A stretch of 64,000 nt of DNA from Qipengyuania nanhaisediminis (GCF_900115585.1 NZ_FOWZ01000002.1:186001-250000), one strand, 5' to 3'; positions 24,195-32,880 are shown, numbered from the stretch's first letter. A program made the numbers and translations. Notes: generated from the letters alone by a model not told the origin.

Positions 24195-24470
24195 ATGTCA
24201 GACTATTCGGTCAAAACCTCAATACTGATATGGGGCTGGACACTCAGCCTCTTCCTGCTTTTCAGCTACCTGATCTGCATCGGTTTCGGCCTGCTCGCGC
24301 CCGAACAGGCGCACATGCACGAAGCGTGGGCGCCGCTGCTTCCCGGGTTCGAATGGCTGACCATCTCGGGCTTTCTGGCAGGCGCTCTCGGCAGCTTTTT
24401 GTACGGTTGGTACATCGCGATCATTGGGGTGCCAATGCTGCGATTTTTCCGGAACCGATTCAGGACGTAG
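24195..24470 (+). CDS. Small two-helix membrane protein, DUF5676-like
   Basis: A 91-residue protein with Shine-Dalgarno GGAGG at 24183. Two membrane helices (about 12-34 and 54-77) flank a loop with HMHEAWAPLLPGFEW. The C-terminal half ALGSFLYGWYIAIIGVPMLRFF resembles DUF5676 membrane proteins, found in metal-resistance clusters. The match is by eye, so the family is tentative. It lies 44 bp after the DUF411 gene, so it is probably the third gene of that operon. Function unknown. Confidence 0.65.
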   Translation: MSDYSVKTSILIWGWTLSLFLLFSYLICIGFGLLAPEQAHMHEAWAPLLPGFEWLTISGFLAGALGSFLYGWYIAIIGVPMLRFFRNRFRT

Positions 24471-24605
24471 CAGATCGGCGGCGATGGCCGCTTGCCTTGA
24501 AACTCGCGGAGCGTTTTTCGGTCGCGCAGGCAGTCCGCTTTAGGCCGCAATTTGCTCGAGCGCCCCGAGCAAAACGCAACTCTCCGGCTTTGTCCTGAAA
24601 GTTTT

Positions 24606-24632
24606 TTGAGGGACGCGGCAAGGGCGAACGTA
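24606..24632 (+). promoter_or_regulatory. Predicted ECF promoter of the APC permease operon
   Basis: TTGAGGG (24606-24612), 16 bp, CGTA (24629-24632), 51 bp before the TTG start at 24683. The AAGTTTTTTGAGGG context also resembles the copA and methyltransferase sites. Confidence 0.75.
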
Positions 24633-24682
24633 CTGGTCGACATAATCTTTCTTTCACGGGAGACCATCGACAGGGGAAAGTC

Positions 24683-26035
24683 TTGCAAGACCATGAGCAC
24701 GAGAATCAAAGCGAAACGGCTGGCTCGATAACCCTGCTGGGCGGCGTTGCGATGGGTACCGGCGTCATGATCGGTGCCGGCATATTCGCGCTGACCGGGC
24801 AGATCGCCGAGCTCGCCGGTCCGCTCTTCCCCCTGTCTTTCATCGCCGGCGCGCTGGTAACTTCGCTGGCGGCCTACAGCTATATCAAGATGTCGAACAA
24901 ATGGCCGTCTTCGGGCGGCATCGCGATGATCTTGCAGAAGGCCTACGGACCCGGCGTCATTGCCGCGTCGGCATCGCTCCTGATGGCTCTGTCGATGGTC
25001 ATCAATGAAAGCCTCGTGGCCCGCACCTTTGCGACTTACGCGCTGCGCCCGTTTGGCCTCGAAAGCAGCGGGTGGCTCGTTTCGCTGGCAGCGCTTGCAC
25101 TCATCATCTTCGCCTATCTCGTCAATGCAGCGGGCAACAAGTCGGTAAGCGGCTTCTCGCTCATCATGTCCGCCATCAAGATCGGCGGTATCGCGCTGTT
25201 CGCAGTCGCGGCGATCTGGGCCAGCGGATTTTCATCAGGCGCATTTTCGCAGTCCGTTTCGCTGACCAATGCAGAAGCCCTGCTCGCCTCGGTTGCTTTC
25301 TCGATCCTCGCCTTCAAAGGCTTCACCACGATTACCAATAGCGGCGGCGAAATCGTTGACCCGCACAAGAATGTCGGCCGAACCATCATGATCTCGATAG
25401 CCGTCTGCATCGTGATCTATCTGCTTGTCGCAGTGGCGGTGGGTTCGAGCCTGAGCATATCCGAGATCGTCGAGGCGCGCGATTATTCGCTCGCGGCTGC
25501 GGCGCGTCCGGCGCTGGGAGAACTGGGCTTCTATTTCACCGTGGCGATCGCGATCGCCGCCACCACTTCGGGCGTGATAGCGAGCGTATTTGCCGTGTCG
25601 CGCATGCTTGCGATGCTGACCGACATGAAGATGATCCCGCACAGCCATTTCGGCATGAGCGGCGGGATTCGCAGCCACATGCTGGTCTATACGGTGGTCA
25701 TTGCCGGGACGCTTGCGGTCCTGTTCGATCTGTCAAGGATCGCCTCGCTGGGCGCCTTCTTCTACCTCGTCATGGATATGCTGGTTCACTGGGGCGTCCT
25801 GCGCCACCTGCGCAAGGAAGTCGGCGCGCGCGCAACAATACTTCTGACAGCGCTCGCGGCAGATGGCGTGGTCCTCGCAGCCTTTACCGCGGCCAAATTG
25901 CGCAGCGATCCTGCCGTTGTCGCCTACGCGGCGATCGGCATCGTCGCAGTCTTCGTGGGAGAATGGATCTACCTCTCGCGCAATTCCGAAGCGCCCGCAT
26001 CTCCTGAAGATGATGGGTCAGGAGAGAAAAGGTGA
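24683..26035 (+). CDS. APC-superfamily permease
   Basis: A 450-residue integral membrane protein with about 12 helices. TTG start with Shine-Dalgarno AGGGGAAAG just upstream. The first helix region ITLLGGVAMGTGVMIGAGIFALTGQIAEL is the APC signature (G-x-G-x-x-I-G-x-G-I-F). SSGGIAMILQKAYGP and KGFTTITNSGGEIVDPHKNVGRTI are the typical conserved loops of amino-acid permeases of the basic/amine type. Residues 4-9 are His-rich (HEHENQ). It transports an amino acid, amine or related organic cation; the substrate is unknown. It is the first gene of an ECF-controlled operon with glutaredoxin-MauE, channel and DUF305 genes. Confidence 0.85.
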   Translation: MQDHEHENQSETAGSITLLGGVAMGTGVMIGAGIFALTGQIAELAGPLFPLSFIAGALVTSLAAYSYIKMSNKWPSSGGIAMILQKAYGPGVIAASASLLMALSMVINESLVARTFATYALRPFGLESSGWLVSLAALALIIFAYLVNAAGNKSVSGFSLIMSAIKIGGIALFAVAAIWASGFSSGAFSQSVSLTNAEALLASVAFSILAFKGFTTITNSGGEIVDPHKNVGRTIMISIAVCIVIYLLVAVAVGSSLSISEIVEARDYSLAAAARPALGELGFYFTVAIAIAATTSGVIASVFAVSRMLAMLTDMKMIPHSHFGMSGGIRSHMLVYTVVIAGTLAVLFDLSRIASLGAFFYLVMDMLVHWGVLRHLRKEVGARATILLTALAADGVVLAAFTAAKLRSDPAVVAYAAIGIVAVFVGEWIYLSRNSEAPASPEDDGSGEKR

Positions 26036-26147
26036 TGGCAACTTCTTCAACCAGCTTTGCCGCTTTTACGCCGGGCTTTTTCGAAACCGTTCACCGAAAA
26101 CCGGCGTTGAGCACGAGAAACGTCAGGCAAAACAGATGGAGCGATTC

Positions 26148-26897
26148 ATGACGACCCGAACAGCGGCGGTCTACCGTATGGTCATGGAGGACCATGTCTG
26201 TCCCTATGGCATCAAGACGGTCGATCTCCTCACACGGCAAGGCTTCGAGGTCGAGGATCATCACCTGACCAGCAGGGAGGAAACCGACGCATTCAAGGAC
26301 AAGCACAACGTCGAGACCACCCCGCAGACCTTTATCGAAGACAAGCGCATTGGCGGCTATGACGATGTCCGCGAGTTCTTCGGCAAGAGCCGTTCGCAGC
26401 CAGAGGAAGGCGAGACCAGCTATCAGCCGGTCATTGCGATTTTCGCGGTCGCGCTGCTGCTCGCGCTAGGGCTGAGCTGGGCGTTTTTTGACGATCTGTT
26501 CACCGTCCGGGCCGCGGAATGGTTCGTCAGCCTGTCGATGACCCTGCTCGCCGTCCAGAAGCTTCAGGACGTGCGCAGTTTCTCGACAATGTTCCTCAAC
26601 TACGATCTGCTCGCACGGCGCTGGGTGCCCTATGGCTTCGTCTACCCGTTCGGCGAAGCCGCTGCCGGCATTCTGATGACCGCAGGCGCGCTGACCTGGC
26701 TCTCGGCCCCGCTGGCATTGTTCATTGGCACCGTCGGCACTGTCAGCGTCTTCAAGGCTGTCTACATCGACAAGCGTGAGCTCAAATGCGCTTGCGTCGG
26801 TGGGGGCAGCAATGTGCCGCTCGGCTTCGTCTCGCTGACCGAAAATCTGTTCATGATCGGAATGGGTCTGTGGATGGGCGCGAAGCTTCTCGCATGA
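26148..26897 (+). CDS. Glutaredoxin-MauE fusion membrane protein
   Basis: The start at 26148 (MTTRTAAVYRMVMEDHVCPYG) has GGAG 6 nt upstream; in-frame sequence before it belongs to the overlap with the permease gene. Residues about 5-80 form a glutaredoxin domain with CPYG in place of the usual CPYC, so only the nucleophilic cysteine remains. The C-terminal half (95-249) has four helices with a MauE/DoxX-like pattern (YPFGEAAAGILMTAG) and a conserved CACVGGGSNVPLGF pair of cysteines. MauE-type proteins help disulphide formation or electron transfer in the periplasm. It is probably a membrane thiol-redox protein; direct substrate unknown. Confidence 0.82.
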   Translation: MTTRTAAVYRMVMEDHVCPYGIKTVDLLTRQGFEVEDHHLTSREETDAFKDKHNVETTPQTFIEDKRIGGYDDVREFFGKSRSQPEEGETSYQPVIAIFAVALLLALGLSWAFFDDLFTVRAAEWFVSLSMTLLAVQKLQDVRSFSTMFLNYDLLARRWVPYGFVYPFGEAAAGILMTAGALTWLSAPLALFIGTVGTVSVFKAVYIDKRELKCACVGGGSNVPLGFVSLTENLFMIGMGLWMGAKLLA

Positions 26898-27307
26898 TCA
26901 CCGCGCTCCTTCTCGCCGTCTTTCTGTTCCTTGCAGCCGTCGCTTCCCACCTTGCCATTCTGGGTGTCGGCCACCGGCTTCTCGATCGCCGCCGCGATAC
27001 GCTGGGAAAGCTTGCAGTCTCGCTACTCGTGCTCGCGTCGCATTTCCTGGTCGCGATCCTTTTTGCCGCAGGTTTCTGGCTGGGCGCGCAATGGGGCCTG
27101 GGAGGGTTCGACAAGGCGCCTTCCATGGACTGGATGGACTACTTCTATTTCTCGCTCATCAACGTGACCACACTGGGCCTGGGCGACATTTATCCGACCG
27201 AGCACCTGAGAGTTCTCGCCGGCGTCGAGGCCCTTACCGGCTTCGCTCTCATCAGCTGCTCGGCGCAGCTATTCTGGACCATGATGCAAAAAGGAGAAAA
27301 AGCATGA
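26894..27307 (+). CDS. Two-helix potassium-channel-like protein
   Basis: A 137-residue protein that starts in ATGA overlap with the MauE gene. Two or three membrane helices flank a pore loop NVTTLGLGDIYPTEH, the K+ channel filter with GLG instead of GYG, followed by the P-x-x-x-x-R-x-x-x motif of Ion_trans_2 proteins. The GLG change may alter selectivity or abolish conduction. There is no RCK domain. Single-subunit two-helix channels act as tetramers in the inner membrane. Its position in a redox/metal operon suggests ion balance during stress, which is inference. Confidence 0.78.
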   Translation: MITALLLAVFLFLAAVASHLAILGVGHRLLDRRRDTLGKLAVSLLVLASHFLVAILFAAGFWLGAQWGLGGFDKAPSMDWMDYFYFSLINVTTLGLGDIYPTEHLRVLAGVEALTGFALISCSAQLFWTMMQKGEKA

Positions 27308-27831
27308 CCGAAAAGACCTCCCACTCGGACAAGGGAGGGGGCGGCAGCTACTGGCGATTCATGGCCATGGTGTCGACCTCGACCGTGATCATGTTCTTCC
27401 TGATGTATGCCAACACCTTTACCGTCGATGATCTTTTCTGGAGCGAAACGCGCTTCTGGATGATGTTCGTCATGGGCGCGATGATGATGGTTGTCATGCT
27501 GCTCTTCATGTGGGGCATGTACAAGGACCGGACCAAGAACTTGATCATCCTGGGCGTCGGGGCCTTTGTGTTCGCGCTCGCACTATGGCTGGTGCGCAGC
27601 CAGACCACCGTTGACGATACCGAATATATGGCAGCAATGATCCCGCACCACTCAATCGCGATCATGACCAGCGAACGCGCGAGCCTGAAAGATCCTCGCG
27701 TGCGCGAACTCGCGCAGGCCATCATTGTCGCACAGCGCCGCGAAATCGCCGAGATGAAATACCTCATAGACGATATCGAGCAGAACGGTCCTCGAACCGA
27801 AGAACGCCTGCCCGAGGAGATGCAGCCATGA
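27304..27831 (+). CDS. DUF305 membrane-associated metal-stress protein
   Basis: 175 residues, starting in ATGA overlap with the channel gene. Three hydrophobic segments (about 17-35, 50-70 and 79-98), rich in Met (MMFVMGAMMMVVMLLFMWGM), precede the DUF305 signature MIPHHSIAIMTSERAS...ELAQAIIVAQRREIAEM (about 115-158). DUF305 is a four-helix, His/Met-containing domain common near copper and silver genes. The His-His pair and Met cluster suggest copper binding at the membrane. Confidence 0.85.
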   Translation: MTEKTSHSDKGGGGSYWRFMAMVSTSTVIMFFLMYANTFTVDDLFWSETRFWMMFVMGAMMMVVMLLFMWGMYKDRTKNLIILGVGAFVFALALWLVRSQTTVDDTEYMAAMIPHHSIAIMTSERASLKDPRVRELAQAIIVAQRREIAEMKYLIDDIEQNGPRTEERLPEEMQP

Positions 27832-28316
27832 ACAAGATAGCTTTCACGGCGCTCATCGCGCTGCCGCTTGCCGCCTGCAATTCGAACACCGCTCCGGGCA
27901 ACGACCGCGAAGCCCAGCTCGACCCGCCTGCCACTGCCGCGCCGATCGAGGACGCGGCCAGTGCACTGGCAAATGTTGACCCGGGCCTCATGCTTCCCGG
28001 GACCATGAATGACGCGGACCTTGCTGCTCTGGGCGCAGGACAGGCCTGCCAGTTCCGCCTGACCGAAGTGGCCTTTCCCTCGTTTGTCTATGACGGTGAC
28101 GGGGGCGGAGCGATCAAGATCAATGGCAAATTGATCCCCGTGACCGCCGATGGCCCTGGCAGCTATGCGAACGGCGAGCTTCGGATCAAAACCCGCATGC
28201 TGGATGATGAAGGCGATGCGGGCCTGCAAATGCAGGAGATGATCGTGGCAGCACCAAGAGCCAAGGATGAGTTCGGCTTTTGGGGTTATACCACCTGTCC
28301 GGCCGACGGAGCCTGA
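27828..28316 (+). CDS. Small lipoprotein, 162 aa, ATGA-coupled to DUF305
   Basis: Lipobox LPLAAC at residues 12-17 after MNKIAFTALIA. The mature part (about 55-160) has GQACQFRLTEVAFPSFVYDGDGGGAIKINGKLIPV and MQEMIVAAPRAKDEFGFWGYTTCPADGA: two cysteines near the ends and beta-strands resembling small periplasmic DUF6692-like lipoproteins; no firm family. Last gene of the APC operon before a hairpin. Envelope location is clear; the function is not. Confidence 0.72.
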   Translation: MNKIAFTALIALPLAACNSNTAPGNDREAQLDPPATAAPIEDAASALANVDPGLMLPGTMNDADLAALGAGQACQFRLTEVAFPSFVYDGDGGGAIKINGKLIPVTADGPGSYANGELRIKTRMLDDEGDAGLQMQEMIVAAPRAKDEFGFWGYTTCPADGA

Positions 28317-28324
28317 TACTGGCA

Positions 28325-28361
28325 GGGCGCATGGGCGGGCCGTCGGCTAACCCATGCGCCC
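28325..28361 (+). terminator. Strong hairpin after the APC operon
   Basis: A perfect 11-bp inverted repeat (GGGCGCATGGG, 28325-28335; CCCATGCGCCC, 28351-28361) with a 15-nt loop, beginning 8 bp after the lipoprotein stop. There is no T-run after it, so it may be a terminator that needs Rho, or an mRNA-stabilising hairpin between operon parts. Confidence 0.55.
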
Positions 28362-28408
28362 GCGCCTCCGCCCTTCGTCGCCCTCACCATTTTTACAGGA
28401 ACAAGCAG

Positions 28409-29113
28409 ATGACCGATACGAGGCCCATCGCTGTCTTCGGCGCAGGCGGGAAGACCGGCACCGAGCTCTTGAGGCGTGCCATTGCCCGAGACATACCGAT
28501 CCGCGCCTTTGAACACACCGTGCCTGGGCCAGGCGAGCGGGTGGGCGACTTCGAATATATCGAATGCGATGTGCTGTCGGATAATTTCGCGGGCGATCTC
28601 GATGGCTGCCGCGCGGTTATCTCGACCCTCGGTGTCGCTTTCGGTCCGGGCAATGCGATCGATCCACCGCCGCTCTATACCGATGGCACGCGCAACCTGC
28701 TCGAGGCGATGGCACAAGCGAAGATCGACCGCATTGCCGTAATCTCCGCTGCCTTCGTCGAACATCAGTCGAGCGTCCCGGCCTGGTTTGAACTCACTGC
28801 CAAGCCTGCATTGTTCAATATACTCGAGCAGATGCGCTCCATGGAAGTGATGCTCAGCGACGCCCAAGGTATTAAATGGACGGCCGCACGGCCGGGCTGG
28901 CTGCTGGATGAGCCTTACACTGGCGACGCCGTGATTACGGACGAGCGGCTGGCGGAAGGCTGTTTCCGGTGCCGTCATGCTGATCTCGCGGCGAGCCTGC
29001 TTGAATTCGTGTGCGAAGACACCTGGATCAACGCAAAGCCTGCCATCGGCAGGCCCGAAGCCGAACGTTTCGAAAGTCCTGGTGCCATCAAGGCCGAACT
29101 CGGTATCGATTGA
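28409..29113 (+). CDS. NAD(P)H-binding SDR-like protein
   Basis: Start at 28409 with Shine-Dalgarno AGGAA. 234 residues; N-terminal GAGGKTGTELLRRA is the dinucleotide motif. Continues with RAVISTLGVAFGPGN and IDRIAVISAAFVEHQ, typical of NmrA-like/atypical SDR reductases of the same broad class as the 2769-3368 protein. It is not clear that it is catalytic. It sits between the APC operon hairpin and the persulfide-dioxygenase gene. Confidence 0.75.
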   Translation: MTDTRPIAVFGAGGKTGTELLRRAIARDIPIRAFEHTVPGPGERVGDFEYIECDVLSDNFAGDLDGCRAVISTLGVAFGPGNAIDPPPLYTDGTRNLLEAMAQAKIDRIAVISAAFVEHQSSVPAWFELTAKPALFNILEQMRSMEVMLSDAQGIKWTAARPGWLLDEPYTGDAVITDERLAEGCFRCRHADLAASLLEFVCEDTWINAKPAIGRPEAERFESPGAIKAELGID

Positions 29114-29134
29114 GCGTCGTATCATTTATCGTTC

Positions 29135-29156
29135 TGTAACAAGCCCGAACGTTACA
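29135..29156 (+). promoter_or_regulatory. Inverted repeat TGTAAC-N10-GTTACA, candidate operator
   Basis: A perfect 6-bp palindrome with half-sites 16 bp apart, 30 bp before the ATG of the persulfide-dioxygenase-like gene. The geometry suits a dimeric repressor. The regulator is unknown and no adjacent regulator gene is seen. Confidence 0.45.
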
Positions 29157-29185
29157 AGTTTTGAGCAACAGACAAGGAAAATTGT

Positions 29186-30538
29186 ATGTTTCTGGAGAAG
29201 ATCAAAACCCCTGGCCTCTCGCACCTTTCCTACATCATCGGTTCGGGCGGACAGGCAGCGGTCATCGATCCGCGCCGGGACTTCGAGGTCTATGTCGAAA
29301 GGGCCCGGGCTGAAGGGCTGGAGATAACGCATATCTTCGAAACCCATCGCAATGAGGATCTGCTCAGCGGCTCGCCGATCCTTGCGGACTTGACTGGTGC
29401 GACGGTTCACCACGGTCCCAATCCGGCCGGAAACGTGGCCTTCGCCAACACTACGCGCGAAGGCGATTGTTTCGAGCTGGGTCAATTGAAGATCGAAGTG
29501 CTTGAAACACCTGGACACACCGACGATCATCTCGCTTTCGTCATCCATGACAGCGAATATTCCGAGGGACCGGTCGGCGTCTTTACCGGCGATGCCTTGT
29601 TCGTCGGCGATGTCGGACGCACCGATTTCTATCCCGAGCGCAAGGAAGAAGTCGCGGGCCTTCTTTTCGACTCCCTGCAGAAACTTTGCCGCCTCGGCGA
29701 CCAGGCGATCATCTACCCGGCGCATGGTGCGGGCTCGGTCTGCGGGTCGGGAATGGCGGACCGGGAATTCTCGACAATCGGCCACGAGCGGCGCAACAAC
29801 CCGCGCCTGCGCATCTCCGACCGCGATGAGTTCATCAAGGCGAAGGTAGCAGAACACCACTACCAACCTCCCTATTTCCGGCTGATGGAACGGCTTAACC
29901 TCGAAGGGGCCGATGCCGCGCCGCGGATTATGCGGCCAAGGCGTCTGGGGCTGGACGACCTTCGCGAGAGCGGCGCCGATCACCTGGTCGATGTGCGCGA
30001 GCCGCTCGCCTATGCCGCCGGTCATATGCCGGGTGCCATGTGCCTTCCGGTGGGAATGATACCGGCCTTTGCCGGATGGTTCCTCGGTGAAGGCGACAGG
30101 ATTGCCCTCGTCGCTTCCGAGGAAGACCAGCTAGCCCACGCCATGGCCCATCTGGTGCGCATCGGTCTCGATAATGTTGTCGGCGGCTATGTCGGCGTGG
30201 TTCCAGCCGCTGCTCAGGGCAAAGCGATGCGCAGCATTCCCATGATTGGCACCGAGGAAGTCGCGCGCAGGCTCGATCAAGACAGCTGCGAATGGACTTT
30301 GCTCGACGTGCGCGACGCGGACGAACGACAAGATGCAAGCATCGACGGGTCAGAGCATATCTATGTTGGCGAGCTCAACAAGCGATGGAAAGAGCTCGAC
30401 CGCGACCGCCACTACACGCTGATGTGCGCGAGCGGCATGCGGGCGAGCGTTGCGGCAGGCTGGCTCGCAAGCCAGGGCTTCAAGCGCCTCGACATCTATC
30501 TCGGTTCCATGGGCGCTTGGAAAAACGCGCATGGCTGA
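29186..30538 (+). CDS. MBL-fold persulfide dioxygenase-rhodanese fusion
   Basis: 450 residues. N-terminal metallo-beta-lactamase fold (1-240) with metal motif THRNEDLLSG (an HxNxD variant of HxHxDH), LETPGHTDDHLAF, FTGDALFVGDVGRTDF and YPAHGAGS, as in ETHE1/BlhSDO-type persulfide dioxygenases. Then two rhodanese domains (about 265-350 and 360-450). The first has lost its cysteine (LVASEEDQ at the active loop); the second keeps CASGMRAS with Cys about 414. It detoxifies persulfide or sulfide, which would help restore thiols that heavy metals attack. It is preceded by its own inverted-repeat operator. Confidence 0.85.
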   Translation: MFLEKIKTPGLSHLSYIIGSGGQAAVIDPRRDFEVYVERARAEGLEITHIFETHRNEDLLSGSPILADLTGATVHHGPNPAGNVAFANTTREGDCFELGQLKIEVLETPGHTDDHLAFVIHDSEYSEGPVGVFTGDALFVGDVGRTDFYPERKEEVAGLLFDSLQKLCRLGDQAIIYPAHGAGSVCGSGMADREFSTIGHERRNNPRLRISDRDEFIKAKVAEHHYQPPYFRLMERLNLEGADAAPRIMRPRRLGLDDLRESGADHLVDVREPLAYAAGHMPGAMCLPVGMIPAFAGWFLGEGDRIALVASEEDQLAHAMAHLVRIGLDNVVGGYVGVVPAAAQGKAMRSIPMIGTEEVARRLDQDSCEWTLLDVRDADERQDASIDGSEHIYVGELNKRWKELDRDRHYTLMCASGMRASVAAGWLASQGFKRLDIYLGSMGAWKNAHG

Positions 30539-30549
30539 AGTTTGGCCTG

Positions 30550-32880
30550 TCAGACTTCGAGGCGCAGACCCCGCAGCCGCAGCGCATTGCCTATCACCGA
30601 TACGGAAGAGAGGCTCATGGCTGCGGCCGCAATCATCGGGCTGAGCAGCACTCCGAAGAAGGGATACAGCACGCCTGCCGCGACCGGAATGCCGAGTGTG
30701 TTGTAAGCGAAGGCGAAAAACAGGTTCTGCCGGATGTTGCGCATCGTCCCACGCGACAGCACGATGGCCTGCACCACTCCTGTCAGGTCGCCGCGAACCA
30801 GCGTCACGCCTGCGCTTTCGATTGCGACATCGGTGCCGGTCCCCATCGCAATACCAACATCGGCGGCAGCCAGCGCAGGAGCATCGTTGATCCCGTCCCC
30901 GGCCATGCCGACCCGGCGACCTTGCGCTTTCAGCTCTTCGATCTTGCGGTGCTTGTCTTCGGGCGAGACATTCGCATGCACTTCGTCGATTCCCATTTCA
31001 CGGGCGACCGCTTCGGCAGTGCCGCGGCTGTCGCCCGTGAGCATAACGACCCGGATGTCGCGCTTATGCAGCGCCGCAATGACCGCTGCACTGGTAGGCT
31101 TGATCGGATCGGCCACCGCGATGAGCCCTGCCGGACGGCCATCGAATGCCACGAACATCACTGTTTGACCCTGCCTGCGGCCACTTTCGGCCGTGCCGAG
31201 CCAGGCCTCGTCATCGATCCCGACGCGCCGCATCATCTTCTCATTGCCGATCGCAACCCGGCGGCCCTGGACATTGGCTTCAACACCTTCCCCGGTCGTC
31301 GAAGCGAGATCCGTGGCATTGGCGGGCGAGACCCCGCGCGTCCGCGCACCTTCGACGATGGCGTGGGCCAGCGGATGTTCGCTCCCCATTTCGACGCCTG
31401 CAACCGCAGCCAGGAAATCGGCTTCGTCGATTCCTTCTGCTGGCGTCACCGCCACCAGATCGGGCTTGCCCATCGTCAACGTGCCGGTCTTGTCGACCAC
31501 TAGCGTATCGATCTTCTCGAGTGTCTCCAGCGCCTCGGCATTGCGGATCAGGATGCCATGCTGGGCACCCTTGCCCGTGCCGGTCATGATCGACATCGGC
31601 GTAGCGAGACCAAGCGCGCAGGGACAAGCGATGATCAGGACCGCAATGGCATTGACCAGCGCATAGGCAAGCGCAGGTGCGGGACCCCAGATTCCCCAGA
31701 CCACGAAGGTGGCGATGGCTATCACCACCACCGCAGGCACAAACCAGCCCGCCACCTGATCCGCCAGTCGCTGGATCGGTGCGCGGCTGCGCTGCGCCTC
31801 GGCCACCATCTGGACGATCTTGGACAGCATCGTGTCCTTGCCCACGCCGGTTGCGCGCATAATGAACCCACCAGTCTGGTTGACTGTGCCGCCGATGACT
31901 GTGTCGCCAGCCTGTTTGGCGACCGGAAGCGGTTCGCCGCTGATCATGGATTCATCGATCGCGCTCGATCCCTCCTCGATTTCTCCATCGACCGGAACCT
32001 TATCGCCGGGGCGGACGCGCAGACGATCGCCTGTGGCCAGCTGGTCGAGCGGCACCTCGCGCTCATCGCCGGAGCCGAAGATCTTGACCGCGCTGGGCGG
32101 TGCCAGCTCGAGCAATGCGCGCAAGGCGCTCGAGGTCGAGCCCCTGGCCTTGAGCTCGAGGACCTGTCCGAGCAGGACAAGCGTGGTTATGACCGCTGCC
32201 GCCTCGAAATAGACCCCGACCCGTCCCGAATGGTCGCGGAACGCTGCAGGGAACAGATCGGGCGCGACCGTCGCCACCACGCTGAACAGATAGGCGATGG
32301 CAACGCCAAACCCGATCAGCGTGAACATGTTGAGATTGCGCGTCTTGAGCGACTGGATGGCCCGAACGAAGAACGGCCAGGCTCCCCAAAGAACAACCGG
32401 TGTGGCAAGGGCAAACTGCGCCCATTGCGCCCAGGCAGGTTCGATCAGCCCGTCGAAACTGAGCCCCGGTGCCATGTCGCTCATCGCGTAGACGAACAGC
32501 GGCAGCGTAAGCAGTGCGCTCCACCAGAACCTACGCCGCATGTCGACCAGTTCGGGGTCGGGGCCATCGCCCAGCGAAACCGTTTCCGGTTCGAGCGCCA
32601 TGCCGCAAATCGGGCATGAACCTGGCCCGGGCTGGCGGATTTCAGGGTGCATCGGGCAGGTGTAGATCGTGCCTTCGGGCACATCCTCGACCGCGTCGAG
32701 ATGCGCGCCCGAGAGATAGAGCTCGGGATCGGTGACGAACTTGTCGTGACAGCGCGGCGAACAGAAATAGTGTTTCGCGCCATCATGCGTCGCGATATGC
32801 TGAGCCCCGTCGATTGCAACGCTCATGCCGCAAACCGGGTCGATCGCAGTACCCTCGATTACGCTCTCGTTCTTGCTCAT
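30550..32880 (-). CDS. Copper-exporting P1B-type ATPase with YHS domain
   Basis: 776 residues. N-terminal YHS-like domain ([12 protein letters not shown]...[13 protein letters not shown], about 14-50), then a heavy-metal-binding domain [22 protein letters not shown] (about 72-93), the SilP/CopF arrangement. Core: CPC motif [11 protein letters not shown] in helix 6 (Cu/Ag class), DKTGTLT phosphorylation site, SEHPLA, and [10 protein letters not shown]. It exports Cu(I)/Ag(I) from the cytoplasm. It is the last gene of the cus operon, 12 bp after the second multicopper oxidase. The name copA is avoided because the oxidase at 19685-21496 uses it. Confidence 0.93.
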   Translation of the reverse strand: MSKNESVIEGTAIDPVCGMSVAIDGAQHIATHDGAKHYFCSPRCHDKFVTDPELYLSGAHLDAVEDVPEGTIYTCPMHPEIRQPGPGSCPICGMALEPETVSLGDGPDPELVDMRRRFWWSALLTLPLFVYAMSDMAPGLSFDGLIEPAWAQWAQFALATPVVLWGAWPFFVRAIQSLKTRNLNMFTLIGFGVAIAYLFSVVATVAPDLFPAAFRDHSGRVGVYFEAAAVITTLVLLGQVLELKARGSTSSALRALLELAPPSAVKIFGSGDEREVPLDQLATGDRLRVRPGDKVPVDGEIEEGSSAIDESMISGEPLPVAKQAGDTVIGGTVNQTGGFIMRATGVGKDTMLSKIVQMVAEAQRSRAPIQRLADQVAGWFVPAVVVIAIATFVVWGIWGPAPALAYALVNAIAVLIIACPCALGLATPMSIMTGTGKGAQHGILIRNAEALETLEKIDTLVVDKTGTLTMGKPDLVAVTPAEGIDEADFLAAVAGVEMGSEHPLAHAIVEGARTRGVSPANATDLASTTGEGVEANVQGRRVAIGNEKMMRRVGIDDEAWLGTAESGRRQGQTVMFVAFDGRPAGLIAVADPIKPTSAAVIAALHKRDIRVVMLTGDSRGTAEAVAREMGIDEVHANVSPEDKHRKIEELKAQGRRVGMAGDGINDAPALAAADVGIAMGTGTDVAIESAGVTLVRGDLTGVVQAIVLSRGTMRNIRQNLFFAFAYNTLGIPVAAGVLYPFFGVLLSPMIAAAAMSLSSVSVIGNALRLRGLRLEV

